Translations under genes and position numbers: made by a program
In this document: positions 1 through 7,871 of the stretch, piece after piece
Layout: every line of letters starts with the position of its first letter
How positions within the stretch are numbered: position 1 is the stretch's first letter
Notes under the pieces: generated by a model
What the model was told of the DNA's origin: nothing
Database searches by the model: none
What the model saw: only the letters and a program-made list of their open reading frames with translations
Assembly: GCF_004522155.1 (NCBI RefSeq)
Contig: NZ_SDEA01000007.1
Span: forward strand, 62,001-126,000
Reading direction: 5' to 3'
From: Paracoccus luteus
GTDB lineage: Bacteria > Pseudomonadota > Alphaproteobacteria > Rhodobacterales > Rhodobacteraceae
DNA length: 64,000 bases

Positions 1-393
1 CAGGTTGGCGCGGATATCGTCGAGGCTGTTCTCGGGTTCGAACACCTCGACGCGATGGCCGAGACGTTTCAGCATATCGACCGTGACGCGGCTGGTATGG
101 CTGCCCGCCAGCACCAGGTCCGGCCGCAGAAAGGCGATTTCCTCGGCAAGACCGTGGTTGACCTCCACCGTCCTGGCCTCGGCCACCATGGCGGAGGCCA
201 TGGGATCGGCTGCAAGATAGCTGACCGAGACAAGCTGCCCCGGCGCCGCGACCAGCATCGCCAGCTGGTCGGTGCAGAGATTCATCGAGACGACGCGCGA
301 GGGCGCCGCCCCGGCCTGCGTGGAAAGCGCGCAAAGCCCACCCGAGAGGGCGAGCGCGACGCCCCTTCCCCATTGCCAAACGCTCCTGCGCAT
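1..393 (-). CDS. btuF: BtuF-like periplasmic cobalamin-binding protein (partial, C-terminus off window)
   Basis: The minus-strand frame starts at the ATG complementary to 391-393 and stays open to the window edge, giving the first 131 residues. It begins with a basic, hydrophobic signal peptide ending near QAGA and continues with PSRVVSMNLCTDQLAMLV, the typical opening of the class III periplasmic binding fold used for vitamin B12 and siderophores. Further on, FLRPDLVLAGSHTS matches the second conserved block. Its start codon overlaps the btuB stop as ATGA, so the two genes are translationally coupled and both lie behind the cobalamin riboswitch. In this family the protein hands B12 from the outer-membrane receptor to a BtuCD permease, whose genes would lie beyond the edge. 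A related corrinoid or heme binder is possible, but the riboswitch favours B12. Confidence 0.85.
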   Translation of the reverse strand, partial: MRRSVWQWGRGVALALSGGLCALSTQAGAAPSRVVSMNLCTDQLAMLVAAPGQLVSVSYLAADPMASAMVAEARTVEVNHGLAEEIAFLRPDLVLAGSHTSRVTVDMLKRLGHRVEVFEPENSLDDIRANL

Positions 394-2267
394 CAGAAAT
401 CCGCGCTCAGGCCGAGCCAGACGGCCCGGTCCTGCGCCCGATAGCCCCAAACATCGGAATATTCCTTGTCGAAGACGTTGAGCACGCGCCCAGTTAGAAT
501 TGCCTGGTCCGTCACGGCGTAGCGAGCCGAAAGGTTGAACACGGTATAGTCGGGTAATTTGGCGACCGGGTAAGAGCCGACATACTGCGTGTCGCGGTTG
601 CCTGCGACATGGCGCAGATCGCCGGTGACAGCGAACCCCTCGTCCGCAGTCTGCCATGTCGCCTGCAGGCCCAGCTCGTGGCGCGGGCGGCGGACTTCCA
701 CGCTGTCGTCCGGGTTGGTCGCGCGCAGGTGGGTGTAGTTCAGGCCCAGGCGCAGCTGATCGGTGAGATCCCAGCCTCCGCTGACCTCGAGACCCTTGCG
801 GCGGCTTTTGCCGGGCTGGTTGACATAGCTGGCCCGCCCGCTGCCGTCCGGGGCCGCGCCGTAGAGGTAGGAAATCTCGTCCCGCAGGACTTCGTGGAAG
901 GCCGTGACGTCGACCTGTCCGCGTCCATCGGCCGAGGTGAGTTCGACGCCCAGATCGACGCTGCGGTTCTGTTCGGGCTTCAGTCCCGGATTGCCGACGG
1001 TGAAGCCGTCGTCGGCAAAAAGCTCGTAATAGCCGGGGTTGACCGAGGCGCGGCCGATGGAACCATGCAGCCGCACGCCGTCATTGACCTGCCAGGCGGC
1101 GGCAAGGGTGAAGCCGAGGAAATCGTCGAAGACCTTGTTGTCGTCATACCGCAGCCCGGCTTGCAGGCTGATGCCCCGCGGCAACTCGCCCCGGTATTCC
1201 AGCGCATAAGAGTTCATCTCGCGCCGATAATAGGCGGTGTCCGAGCGGTTATAGTCCTCCTGCCGCTCGGCCAGAAAATTCACGATGTGATCGGCCGAGT
1301 CTACGGCACCGTCGACGCCGTATTGCGCACGGTATTTCAGGCTGTCGGTCGTGCCCTTGGTCCACGGGTCGGACTCGTCACTGCGCGACCTGCTGATCGT
1401 CCGCGCAAGGCTCAGGTCGTGGACAAGCCGCCCGCCCATCATCTCGTAGACGGCGCCAAAGGACAGGATCTGCTCGCGCTTCCACGTGAACAGGCTCGGG
1501 TCGTCCACCACGCTTTGTGCTGCGCCGGTGGCCGTGTCGTCCTGACGGTCATAGGCATGTTTCTCGCGGGCGGCGGTGATGATGGTGCGGAACGACAGCG
1601 CCTCGGACGCCTGCCAGTCGCCATTCAGGCGCAGTGTCTGGCGGTCGATGAAGTCCCGTTCCCCGCCTCTGCCGCTTTCGTCGACGCCCTTGTCGTAGCT
1701 GTCGCCGAAGGACAGGCGAAGCCCGCCACGATCAGTTCGCGTCTGGGCATAGACATTGGCGATATGCCCGTTGCCGAACTCGACCTGACCGCCATAGCCG
1801 GTTCCGCTGGCCTTCTTGGTGATGATGTTGATCACACCCGACGACGCGTTCGAGCCGTAATAGACCGATTGCGGCCCGCGCAGCACCTCGATCCGCTCGA
1901 TGTCGAGCGCGCTGAGACCCGAAATGCCGTATTCGTCGCCGCCACCCGCCGCCTCGACCCCGTCGATCAGCACCAGCGCATGATTGCCCTCGCCGCCGCG
2001 GATACGGACCTTGGTGAAGCTGCGTCCCGAGCCGTTCACCGCGACGCCCGGCACAGCGCGCAGGGCGTCCTGCACCGAGGTGATGCCGCGCTGCCGGATC
2101 TGCTCGGCAGTCAGCACGGAATAGGCGCGGCCATAGCGCGCCTGCTCGATCGGCGTGATGCCGCCCGAGATGATGATCTCGTCCAGAAGGACCGGGTCCT
2201 GCGCATTGGTGGACATGGCCGGCATCACTGCCGCGATGGCCAGAATGGATAGTGACGAGAACCGCAT
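393..2267 (-). CDS. btuB: TonB-dependent outer-membrane cobalamin receptor BtuB
   Basis: This 624-residue protein is an outer-membrane beta-barrel that takes up cobalamin with energy from TonB. The start at 2267 is chosen because it gives a clean signal peptide (MRFSSLSILAIAAVMPAM, cleavage near NAQ) and has a strong GGGAGG ribosome site; an upstream in-frame ATG at 2327 lacks both. The mature N-terminus carries a TonB-box-like stretch (DPVLLDEIIISGG). It is followed by the plug domain with VLIDGVEA, IERIEVLRGPQSVYYGS and GVINIITKK, all diagnostic of BtuB/FepA-type plugs. The chain ends in an aromatic F, as barrel proteins do. The riboswitch upstream fixes the likely substrate as B12 or a related corrinoid. 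Confidence 0.93.
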   Translation of the reverse strand: MRFSSLSILAIAAVMPAMSTNAQDPVLLDEIIISGGITPIEQARYGRAYSVLTAEQIRQRGITSVQDALRAVPGVAVNGSGRSFTKVRIRGGEGNHALVLIDGVEAAGGGDEYGISGLSALDIERIEVLRGPQSVYYGSNASSGVINIITKKASGTGYGGQVEFGNGHIANVYAQTRTDRGGLRLSFGDSYDKGVDESGRGGERDFIDRQTLRLNGDWQASEALSFRTIITAAREKHAYDRQDDTATGAAQSVVDDPSLFTWKREQILSFGAVYEMMGGRLVHDLSLARTISRSRSDESDPWTKGTTDSLKYRAQYGVDGAVDSADHIVNFLAERQEDYNRSDTAYYRREMNSYALEYRGELPRGISLQAGLRYDDNKVFDDFLGFTLAAAWQVNDGVRLHGSIGRASVNPGYYELFADDGFTVGNPGLKPEQNRSVDLGVELTSADGRGQVDVTAFHEVLRDEISYLYGAAPDGSGRASYVNQPGKSRRKGLEVSGGWDLTDQLRLGLNYTHLRATNPDDSVEVRRPRHELGLQATWQTADEGFAVTGDLRHVAGNRDTQYVGSYPVAKLPDYTVFNLSARYAVTDQAILTGRVLNVFDKEYSDVWGYRAQDRAVWLGLSADF

Positions 2268-2400
2268 GGTTCCCTCCCCCGCCTGGGCCCGATGGGCCAC
2301 ATGACAATCTGCCTGTGGGGGATTCATGCCCCGCAGACGGTTCCAATCGTCACCGCTGCGGAATAGCCGCTCCTCGGACGCACCCCGCGCCGTGGATGGG

Positions 2401-2550
2401 TGATCGTCGGGGCAGGTCTCCTGACTTGCGGGTCAACACTCCGGCCAGCCTTCCCATGCCCGGGGGCACAGTGGCGTATTGGCCGGCGCTCGCCGCTTAC
2501 AGTTGCGGGGGCAGTCCGGGATTTGCCTGAAGGCGCACCCGGTTCCCATA
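2401..2550 (-). promoter_or_regulatory. Cobalamin (AdoCbl-type) riboswitch upstream of btuB
   Basis: Read on the minus strand, the region has the conserved cobalamin riboswitch blocks in the right order: CCCGCAACTGTAAGCGG near 2514-2498, GCCACTG near 2475-2469, GGGAAGGC near 2456-2449, and the B12 box AAGTCAGGAGACCTGCC near 2427-2411. The btuB start lies about 140 bases downstream. In this class ligand binding usually blocks translation or terminates transcription, so btuB-btuF would be repressed when B12 is plentiful. The exact ends of the aptamer are estimates. Confidence 0.95.
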
Positions 2551-2583
2551 TTATGCCGCTCTCGCGGCACCTCGACGATCGGG

Positions 2584-2613
2584 TTCTGCGACGGCGGCGC
2601 ACCGGCTGTCAAG
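2584..2613 (-). promoter_or_regulatory. Possible sigma70 promoter for the btuB transcript
   Basis: On the minus strand a perfect TTGACA (2613-2608) lies just upstream of the riboswitch, followed after 18 bases by GCAGAA (2589-2584), a weak -10. The position would put the transcript start directly before the aptamer. The -35 is good but the -10 is poor, so this is a tentative call. Confidence 0.35.
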
Positions 2614-2824
2614 GCTGGTCGGCGTTCATCCCGCGCCGGGTCGCGTTCTTGGTTCCCAACGATTTCTTCATCGTCTGAGTCCCCACGATCTGCACAGGAT
2701 TCGTGGGCACATCGATCCGAGCATAATAGACCGAACCGCGTCTGCTGGAGATGCGCGATGATCCGTCCCCAATCCTCGAGACCGGCACACCTGCCCACGG
2801 AACAGTCATTCGCAGCAAACTCAT
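2609..2824 (-). pseudogene. Remnant of a tyrosine-type integrase N-terminus
   Basis: On the minus strand the frame beginning MSLLRMTVPWAG contains RRGSVYYARIDVP, then QIVGTQTMKKSLGTKNATRR. This resembles the N-terminal arm-binding segment of phage and island integrases (pattern: aromatic pair, R-x-x-VP, GK-x-x-x-x-SLGT, then a short basic helix). The frame stops after about 70 residues, so the core-binding and catalytic domains with the RHRY residues are missing. It starts about 40 bases from a tRNA-Pro 3' end, the usual place for an island integrase. Base composition is lower in GC than the flanking genes. The family match is by eye on a short stretch and moderately secure. Confidence 0.5.
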
Positions 2825-2863
2825 AGTCAGCCAATCACTTGTTTGAAATCGACGCACCCGGGA

Positions 2864-2895
2864 GGTCGGAGGTTCGAATCCTCTCGCTCCGACCA
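2864..2895 (+). other. tRNA-Pro 3'-end fragment (integration scar, att-like)
   Basis: This stretch holds the variable-loop end, T-arm (TTCGAAT loop) and acceptor 3' strand CGCTCCG-A-CCA of a proline tRNA. Alphaproteobacterial tRNA-Pro genes start with CGGAGCG, which would pair with this acceptor strand, and share this T-arm. No matching 5' half exists in the 90 bases upstream, so it is not a functional gene. Such 3' copies are left when an element integrates into a tRNA gene; the integrase stub beside it fits this. Confidence 0.75.
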
Positions 2896-2938
2896 TTTCC
2901 CGATTCCCCAGTTTTCCCGGTTTTCACCAACGTCGCGC

Positions 2939-3607
2939 CTAGATCACGACCTCGCTGACGCGGTCCCAGGTGCGGGTCAGGTGGCGCGACATGGTTTCGC
3001 CCAGCGCCGCGCCGTCGCGGGCGGTCAGGTGGCGCACCATCTCGGCGTGTTCCGCCACGGCCTCGGCCCAGAATTGGGGCAGGCGGTGGCCGACAAAGCG
3101 GATGCGCTTCAGCCGGGCCTGGATGTTGCCATGCACCTCGGCCAGCGCGGGGTTGCCCGCTGCGGCGACAAGGCCGGTGTGGAAGGCCTGGTTCAGCTTG
3201 TAATACGGCATCCGGTCGCGGCGGGCGTAGTGCGCCATCATCCGGTCGTGCAGATCGACCAGCGCGGCGATGGTGGCGTCGTCGGCGCGCTGGCAGGCCC
3301 AGTCCCCGGCCATCCGTTCCAGCCCCGCCAGCAGTTCCAGCATGGACCGCACCTCGGGCGCGGTCAGCGCGCGCACGACGGTGCCGCGCGCGGGGCGCGT
3401 CTCGACCAGCCCTTCGGCGGCCAGGGTGCGCAGCGCCTCGCGGAAGGGGGTGCGCGACACGCCCAGCTGTTCGATCAGGGCCGATTCGTCGATCCGCTCG
3501 CCGGCGGCCAGCTCTCCCTCGATGATGAGATCGCGCAGCCGGGTCAGCACCTGCTGGTAAAGTGTAGCCTTTTCAATGCGAAGCGTCGTGTCGCCGGCGA
3601 TGTTCAT
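2939..3607 (-). CDS. GntR-family transcriptional regulator, FCD subfamily
   Basis: The 222-residue protein has an N-terminal winged helix-turn-helix (about residues 15-80, with the hallmark SRTPFREALRTLAAEGLVE and the wing RPARGTVV). The C-terminal all-helical FCD ligand-binding domain (about 90-215) carries the spaced metal/ligand residues: D in DLHDRM, H in NQAFHTGL, H in VAEHAEM and H in MSRHLTRT. It is transcribed divergently from the pdxA-tct operon, with a palindromic operator in between, so it very probably represses that operon until its acid substrate or an intermediate binds. The effector is unknown. Confidence 0.92.
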   Translation of the reverse strand: MNIAGDTTLRIEKATLYQQVLTRLRDLIIEGELAAGERIDESALIEQLGVSRTPFREALRTLAAEGLVETRPARGTVVRALTAPEVRSMLELLAGLERMAGDWACQRADDATIAALVDLHDRMMAHYARRDRMPYYKLNQAFHTGLVAAAGNPALAEVHGNIQARLKRIRFVGHRLPQFWAEAVAEHAEMVRHLTARDGAALGETMSRHLTRTWDRVSEVVI

Positions 3608-3647
3608 GGGGCCTCCGCGAATGACGGCAGATTAACGCAGAAAACTG

Positions 3648-3690
3648 TTGTCGAGCCAGCCTCCAATTATATACCGTATACAGTATACAC
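3648..3690 (+). promoter_or_regulatory. Promoter with overlapping GntR-type operator for the pdxA-tct operon
   Basis: TTGTCG (3648-3653) and TATACC (3670-3675) are 16 bases apart and form a plausible -35/-10 pair. Directly after and overlapping the -10 edge lies GTATACaGTATAC (3676-3688), two GTATAC half-sites around one base in an AT-rich island (ATTATATACC...). Operators of FCD-type GntR proteins are short palindromes of this kind. The placement predicts repression by blocking polymerase. Confidence 0.65.
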
Positions 3691-3703
3691 CAGCGAGGTC
3701 GGG

Positions 3704-4741
3704 ATGCGGATAGCTTTGGCACTGGGCGACGCGGGCGGGATCGGGCCGGAACTGGCGGCCAGGCTGCTGTCGCACCCGGAAATGGCGGATCAGGACATCG
3801 TGGTGATCGGATCGGCCGCGGTGCTGGCGATGGGGGCGCGGCACGCGGGGGTGGCGCTGGACCTGCCGTCCGTGGACGCCGACGCCGCCGCCCTGCCCGC
3901 CGGGCACGTGCTGTTCGACCTGGCGAACTGCGACCCCGACGCCGCCCCGATGGGGCAAAGCAGCGCCACGGCCGGGCGCGCCTCGTTGCAGAACTTTGCC
4001 ACGGCGCTGCGCCTGGGGGCCGCCGGGCTGGCCGACGCGGTGATGTTCACCCCCTTCAACAAGCATTCCATGCGGCTGGCGCGGGCCGATTACGTGGACG
4101 AGATCGGGTTCATCGACGCGGTGCTGGCCAGCGACCGCAGCGGGCGCGAGTTCAACGTGCTGGACGAGGTGTGGAACGCGCGCGTGACCTCGCACATCCC
4201 GCTGCGGGCGGTGGCCGATGCGCTGACGGCCGACCGCATCGTGGACAGCATCGCGCTGACCGCGCAGGTGATGGGGGCTGCGGGCACGCCCGACCCCCGC
4301 ATCGGGGTCGCGGCGCTGAACCCCCACGCGGGCGACGGCCGCAATTTCGGGGACGAGGATGACGACGTCATCGCCCCCGCCGTGGAACGCAGCCGGGGCG
4401 CGGGGCACCGGGTCACGGGGCCGGTCCCCGCCGACACGGTGTTCGTCCGCGCGCTGCGCGGCGAGTTCGACGCGGTGCTGACGATGTATCACGACCAGGG
4501 CCAGATCGCGATGAAGCTGCTGGGCTTTGACCGCGGCGTGACGCTGATCGCGGGCTATGACTTTCCGGTGGTGACGCCCGCGCATGGCACCGCCTTCGAC
4601 ATCGCGGGGCAGGGCCGCGCCGATCCGGGCGCGACGCTGCAGGCCGCGCGGCTGGGCCGCGACCTGGCCCGGCTGAACCCCCGCCAGCCCGGCACCGCCG
4701 CGGCCGCGGCACCGCTGGGGGCATTCGCCGCCGCGCCATGA
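3704..4741 (+). CDS. pdxA: PdxA-family NAD-dependent dehydrogenase (catabolic paralogue)
   Basis: The 345-residue protein belongs to the PdxA fold (4-hydroxythreonine-4-phosphate dehydrogenase, PF04166): it opens MRIALALGDAGGIGPELAARLL and has TPFNKHSMR, VTSHIPLRAV, NPHAGDG and LTMYHDQGQIAMK. The start at 3704 follows GAGGTCGGG. Two of the three family metal histidines are visible (H164 in TSHIPL and H263 in MYHDQ). The first, normally in a GHTE motif, is replaced: residues 130-135 read YVDEIG. This and the location in a regulated transporter operon suggest it is not the pyridoxal-phosphate enzyme but a catabolic oxidative decarboxylase of a hydroxy acid, like the four-carbon-acid PdxA2 enzymes or TphB. 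The substrate cannot be read from the sequence. Confidence 0.8.
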   Translation: MRIALALGDAGGIGPELAARLLSHPEMADQDIVVIGSAAVLAMGARHAGVALDLPSVDADAAALPAGHVLFDLANCDPDAAPMGQSSATAGRASLQNFATALRLGAAGLADAVMFTPFNKHSMRLARADYVDEIGFIDAVLASDRSGREFNVLDEVWNARVTSHIPLRAVADALTADRIVDSIALTAQVMGAAGTPDPRIGVAALNPHAGDGRNFGDEDDDVIAPAVERSRGAGHRVTGPVPADTVFVRALRGEFDAVLTMYHDQGQIAMKLLGFDRGVTLIAGYDFPVVTPAHGTAFDIAGQGRADPGATLQAARLGRDLARLNPRQPGTAAAAAPLGAFAAAP

Positions 4742-4799
4742 ACCGTGGCGCGGTCCGGGGAGGGGCCGCGCCGAACCAACATCAATGGGAGGAGAAACC

Positions 4800-5801
4800 A
4801 TGTCCTATGTCACTCGGATCGCTGCCGGGTCGGTCGCCGCGGCGCTGGTCGCGGGCACCGCCTTGGCGCAAACGGGCTGGGCGCCCGAGAAGCCCGTCGA
4901 GTTCGTCGTGGCGTCCGGCGCAGGCGGCGGCACCGACAACTTTGCGCGCACCATCCAGTCGGTCATCGCCACCCACAAGCTGATGGACCAGTCGGTCGTG
5001 GTGCTGAACAAGGGCGCGGGATCGGGGGCCGAGGCGTTCCTTTACGCCAAGCAGAACGCGGGCGACCCCCACAAGCTGATCTTCGGCACGAACAACGCCT
5101 ATCTGCTGCCGCATGTCGGCAAGATGGCCTATTCGTTCCAGGATCTGACGCCCGTCGCCTCGCTGGCGCTGGACGAGTTCCTGGTCTGGGTCAAGGCCGA
5201 CGCCCCCTGGCAGACCCTGCCCGAGATGATCGAGGCCGCGAAGGCCGCGCCCGGCACGATTCCGTTCGGCGGCAGCCAGTCCAAGGACACCGACGAGACG
5301 CTGGTCGCCCTGATCGAGGATACGACCGGGGCCGATTTCAAGTATGTCCCCTTCAACGGCGGGGGCGAGGTCGGCGTGCAGCTGGCCGGCGGCCATGTGG
5401 CCGGAAACGTCAACAACCCCAACGAGAACATCGGCCAGTGGCAGGCCGGCGCGATCCGGCCGCTGTGCGTGTTCTCGCCCCGGCGGATGGCGGCCGGAGA
5501 GCCGGTGTTCGACGGCAAGGGCTGGGGCGACATCCCGACCTGCGCCGAACAGGGCGTCGCCATCGACAGCTATCAGATGCCGCGCACCGTCTGGCTGCCG
5601 GCGGGCGTCCCGCCCGAGGCGACGGCGTTCTATGCCGACCTGCTGAAGAAGGTGTCCGAGACGCCGGAATGGGCCGACTATGTCGCCAAGACCTCGCAAA
5701 GCGGCGTCTATATGGCGGGGGCCGACCTGGACAAGTTCGTGACCGAATCCGAGGGCAAGGCCGTCGCGGTGTTCAAGGCGCAGGGCTGGACCGCCAACTG
5801 A
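4800..5801 (+). CDS. tctC: TctC-type periplasmic solute-binding protein (Bug family)
   Basis: The 333-residue protein starts at 4800 after GGGAGGAG. A signal peptide (MSYVTRIAAGSVAAALVAGTALAQ) is followed by the mature TctC/Bug fold, with PVEFVVASGAGGGTDNFARTIQ near the N-terminus (the carboxylate-binding loop) and a C-terminal helix ending in FKAQGWTAN. It captures a small carboxylic acid in the periplasm for the TctBA permease. Its gene is separated from tctB by a GC-rich hairpin, as is common where the binding protein must be made in excess. Confidence 0.92.
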   Translation: MSYVTRIAAGSVAAALVAGTALAQTGWAPEKPVEFVVASGAGGGTDNFARTIQSVIATHKLMDQSVVVLNKGAGSGAEAFLYAKQNAGDPHKLIFGTNNAYLLPHVGKMAYSFQDLTPVASLALDEFLVWVKADAPWQTLPEMIEAAKAAPGTIPFGGSQSKDTDETLVALIEDTTGADFKYVPFNGGGEVGVQLAGGHVAGNVNNPNENIGQWQAGAIRPLCVFSPRRMAAGEPVFDGKGWGDIPTCAEQGVAIDSYQMPRTVWLPAGVPPEATAFYADLLKKVSETPEWADYVAKTSQSGVYMAGADLDKFVTESEGKAVAVFKAQGWTAN

Positions 5802-5807
5802 CCGCAA

Positions 5808-5832
5808 GGGGCCGGCGTTCGCGCGCCGGCCC
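5808..5832 (+). terminator. Intercistronic hairpin between tctC and tctB
   Basis: GGGCCGGCG and CGCCGGCCC face each other around a short TTCGCG loop in the 60-base gap after tctC. There is no U-tract, so a stabilising or partly terminating stem is more likely than full termination. It would keep binding-protein mRNA in excess over the membrane subunits. Confidence 0.5.
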
Positions 5833-5861
5833 ATCCCGCCATCGACCGTGGAGGAGGCGAC

Positions 5862-6344
5862 ATGAGGGTCGGACGTTTGCCAGCCGAGATGCTGGCCGCC
5901 GCGCTGACCGGCGGGCTGGGGCTGGCCGGGGTGCTGGGCTCGGCCGAGCTGGGGGCCTCGTGGACCGAAAGCGGTCCCGAGCCGGGGTATTTCCCCTTTT
6001 ATGTCGGGCTGATCCTGATCGCGGCGGCGCTTGGCAACGGCGTCATGGCGCTGCGGGCGCGGGGCGCGCAGGACGAGGCGTGGCTTGAACCCGAACAGTC
6101 GCGCCGCCTGCTGGGGTTCCTGGTCCCGCTGCTGGCCTATGTCGCGGGGTCGGTCTGGCTGGGGCTTTACGTCGCCTCGGCGGTCTATGTCGCCTTCAAC
6201 GCCCGTTTCCGCGGCGGCTATCGCGGCGTCGTCGCGGTGGCGATCGGGGCCGCGTTCACGGTGCTGCTGTATGTCGTATTCGAGATGGCCTTCAAGGTTC
6301 CGCTGCTGAAAGGCCCGCTGGAACCGCTGCTTGGCATCCACTGA
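5862..6344 (+). CDS. tctB: TctB-type small membrane subunit of tripartite tricarboxylate transporter
   Basis: The 160-residue protein has about four hydrophobic segments, including LGLAGVLGSAELGAS near the N-terminus, FPFYVGLILIAAALGNGVMA, and two C-terminal helices around LLAYVAGSVWLGLYVASAVYV and VAIGAAFTVLLYVVFEMAF. The size and the motif ESGPEPGYFPFYVG are typical of TctB. A perfect GGAGGAGG precedes the ATG. It forms the membrane complex with TctA encoded 18 bases downstream. Confidence 0.9.
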   Translation: MRVGRLPAEMLAAALTGGLGLAGVLGSAELGASWTESGPEPGYFPFYVGLILIAAALGNGVMALRARGAQDEAWLEPEQSRRLLGFLVPLLAYVAGSVWLGLYVASAVYVAFNARFRGGYRGVVAVAIGAAFTVLLYVVFEMAFKVPLLKGPLEPLLGIH

Positions 6345-6362
6345 CCGGAAAGACCCTCGCGG

Positions 6363-7871
6363 ATGGACAATTTCAGCCTGCTGATGGGGGGCTTCGGCAC
6401 CGCGCTGACGCCGCTGCACATCGCGCTGATGATCGGCGGCGTGCTGATGGGGCTGGTCGTCGGCGTGCTGCCGGGACTGGGCGCGCCCAACGGCGTGTCG
6501 CTGCTGATCCCGCTGACCTTCAGCCTGGACCCGACATCGGCGATCATCCTGCTGTCGTCGATGTATTGGGGGGCGCTGTTCGGCGGGTCCACGACCTCGA
6601 TCCTGTTCAACATCCCCGGCGAGCCGAGTTCCGTCGCCACCACCTTTGACGGCTATCCGATGGCGCGACGGGGCCAGCCGACGCGCGCGCTGACGCTGGC
6701 GTTTATGTCGGCGGGGTTCGGCGCGCTGCTGGGCGTCGTGGTCATCACCCTGCTGGCCGGCTGGGCCGCGCGTTTTGCGCTGCGCTTCGGGGCGCCGGAA
6801 TATTTCGCGGTGTATTTCCTGGCCTTTGCCGCCTTCATCGGCATGGGCACCGGCGCGCCGCTGAAGATCGTGGCCTCGCTTTCCGCGGGCCTGCTGCTGT
6901 CCACGGTCGGGATGGACAGCGTGACCGGCGTGGTGCGGCTGACCTATGGGTTCACCGACCTGCTGGGCGGAATCAGCTTTCTGGTCGTGGTGATCGGCCT
7001 GTTCGGCCTGGGCGAGATCCTTGCGACCGTGCAGGAAGGGCTGCGGTTCCGCGGCGTCGCCTCGCGCATCCGGCTGGGCGACGTGCTGGCCACGATGGCG
7101 GAACTGCCGCGATACTGGGCCACGCTGCTGCGGTCGGGCGTGGTGGGGACGTGGATGGGCATCACGCCGGGCGGGCCGACGGCTGCGTCGTTCATGTCCT
7201 ATGGCGTGGCCCGGCAGGCGTCCGGCAAGTCCGGCCCCGCCTTCGGCACCGGCCGCCCCGAAGGCATCGTCGCCCCCGAGGCCGCCGACCACAGCGCCGG
7301 CACCTGCGCGATGCTGCCGATGCTGGCGCTGGGGGTGCCGTCGTCGGCCACCGCGGCGGTGATGATGGGCGGGCTGATGATCTGGGGCCTGACCCCCGGC
7401 CCGATGCTGTTCGCCACCAAGCCCGATTTCGTCTGGGGCCTGATCGCCAGCATGTATGTGTCGAACGTCGTCGCCGTGATCCTGGTGCTGGCGACGGTGC
7501 CGCTGTTCGCCGCGCTGCTGCGCATCCCGTTTGCCATCATCGGCCCGATCATCGTCGCGATCTGCCTGGTGGGCGCCTATACCGTGTCGTCGGCCGGCTT
7601 TGACCTGTGGCTGGCGCTGGTCTTCGGCCTTGTCGGCTATCTGCTGACGCGGCTGGACTATCCGCTGGCCCCGCTGATCCTGGCGATGGTGCTGGGGCAC
7701 AAGGCGGAAAACGCCTTTCACCAGTCGATGATCCTGTCGGACGGGTCGCTGGGCATCTTCTTTTCCAACCCGCTGGTGGCGTCGATCATGGCGATCGCGC
7801 TGGCCCTGCTGATCCTGCCCCGGCTGGGCGGGCTGCGCCGGCGACGCAACCCGCCCGAGGTCGTGGAATGA
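6363..7871 (+). CDS. tctA: TctA-type large permease subunit of tripartite tricarboxylate transporter
   Basis: The 502-residue protein is highly hydrophobic, with about 11-12 predicted membrane spans. It has the family's two conserved glycine-rich regions: GVLPGLGAPNGVSLLIPLTF near the N-terminus, and TPGGPTAASFMSYG with a following APEAADHSAGTCAMLPMLALGVPSSATAAVM in the middle. Together with TctB and TctC it imports a carboxylic acid using the ion gradient. The stop codon overlaps the start of the downstream oxidoreductase gene (ATGA), so uptake and catabolism are coupled. Confidence 0.94.
   Translation: MDNFSLLMGGFGTALTPLHIALMIGGVLMGLVVGVLPGLGAPNGVSLLIPLTFSLDPTSAIILLSSMYWGALFGGSTTSILFNIPGEPSSVATTFDGYPMARRGQPTRALTLAFMSAGFGALLGVVVITLLAGWAARFALRFGAPEYFAVYFLAFAAFIGMGTGAPLKIVASLSAGLLLSTVGMDSVTGVVRLTYGFTDLLGGISFLVVVIGLFGLGEILATVQEGLRFRGVASRIRLGDVLATMAELPRYWATLLRSGVVGTWMGITPGGPTAASFMSYGVARQASGKSGPAFGTGRPEGIVAPEAADHSAGTCAMLPMLALGVPSSATAAVMMGGLMIWGLTPGPMLFATKPDFVWGLIASMYVSNVVAVILVLATVPLFAALLRIPFAIIGPIIVAICLVGAYTVSSAGFDLWLALVFGLVGYLLTRLDYPLAPLILAMVLGHKAENAFHQSMILSDGSLGIFFSNPLVASIMAIALALLILPRLGGLRRRRNPPEVVE

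Noticed and set aside
2798..2895. A complete class II tRNA ending at the CCA
   Set aside because: The best 5' acceptor candidate (CGGAACA) mispairs twice and no D-arm or anticodon arm can be formed; only the tRNA-Pro 3' end is real.
4782..7721. Long minus-strand open frame of 979 codons across the tct genes
   Set aside because: It is antisense to genes with clear family motifs, its product is rich in His, Arg and Gln without domain patterns, and such shadows are expected at this GC content.
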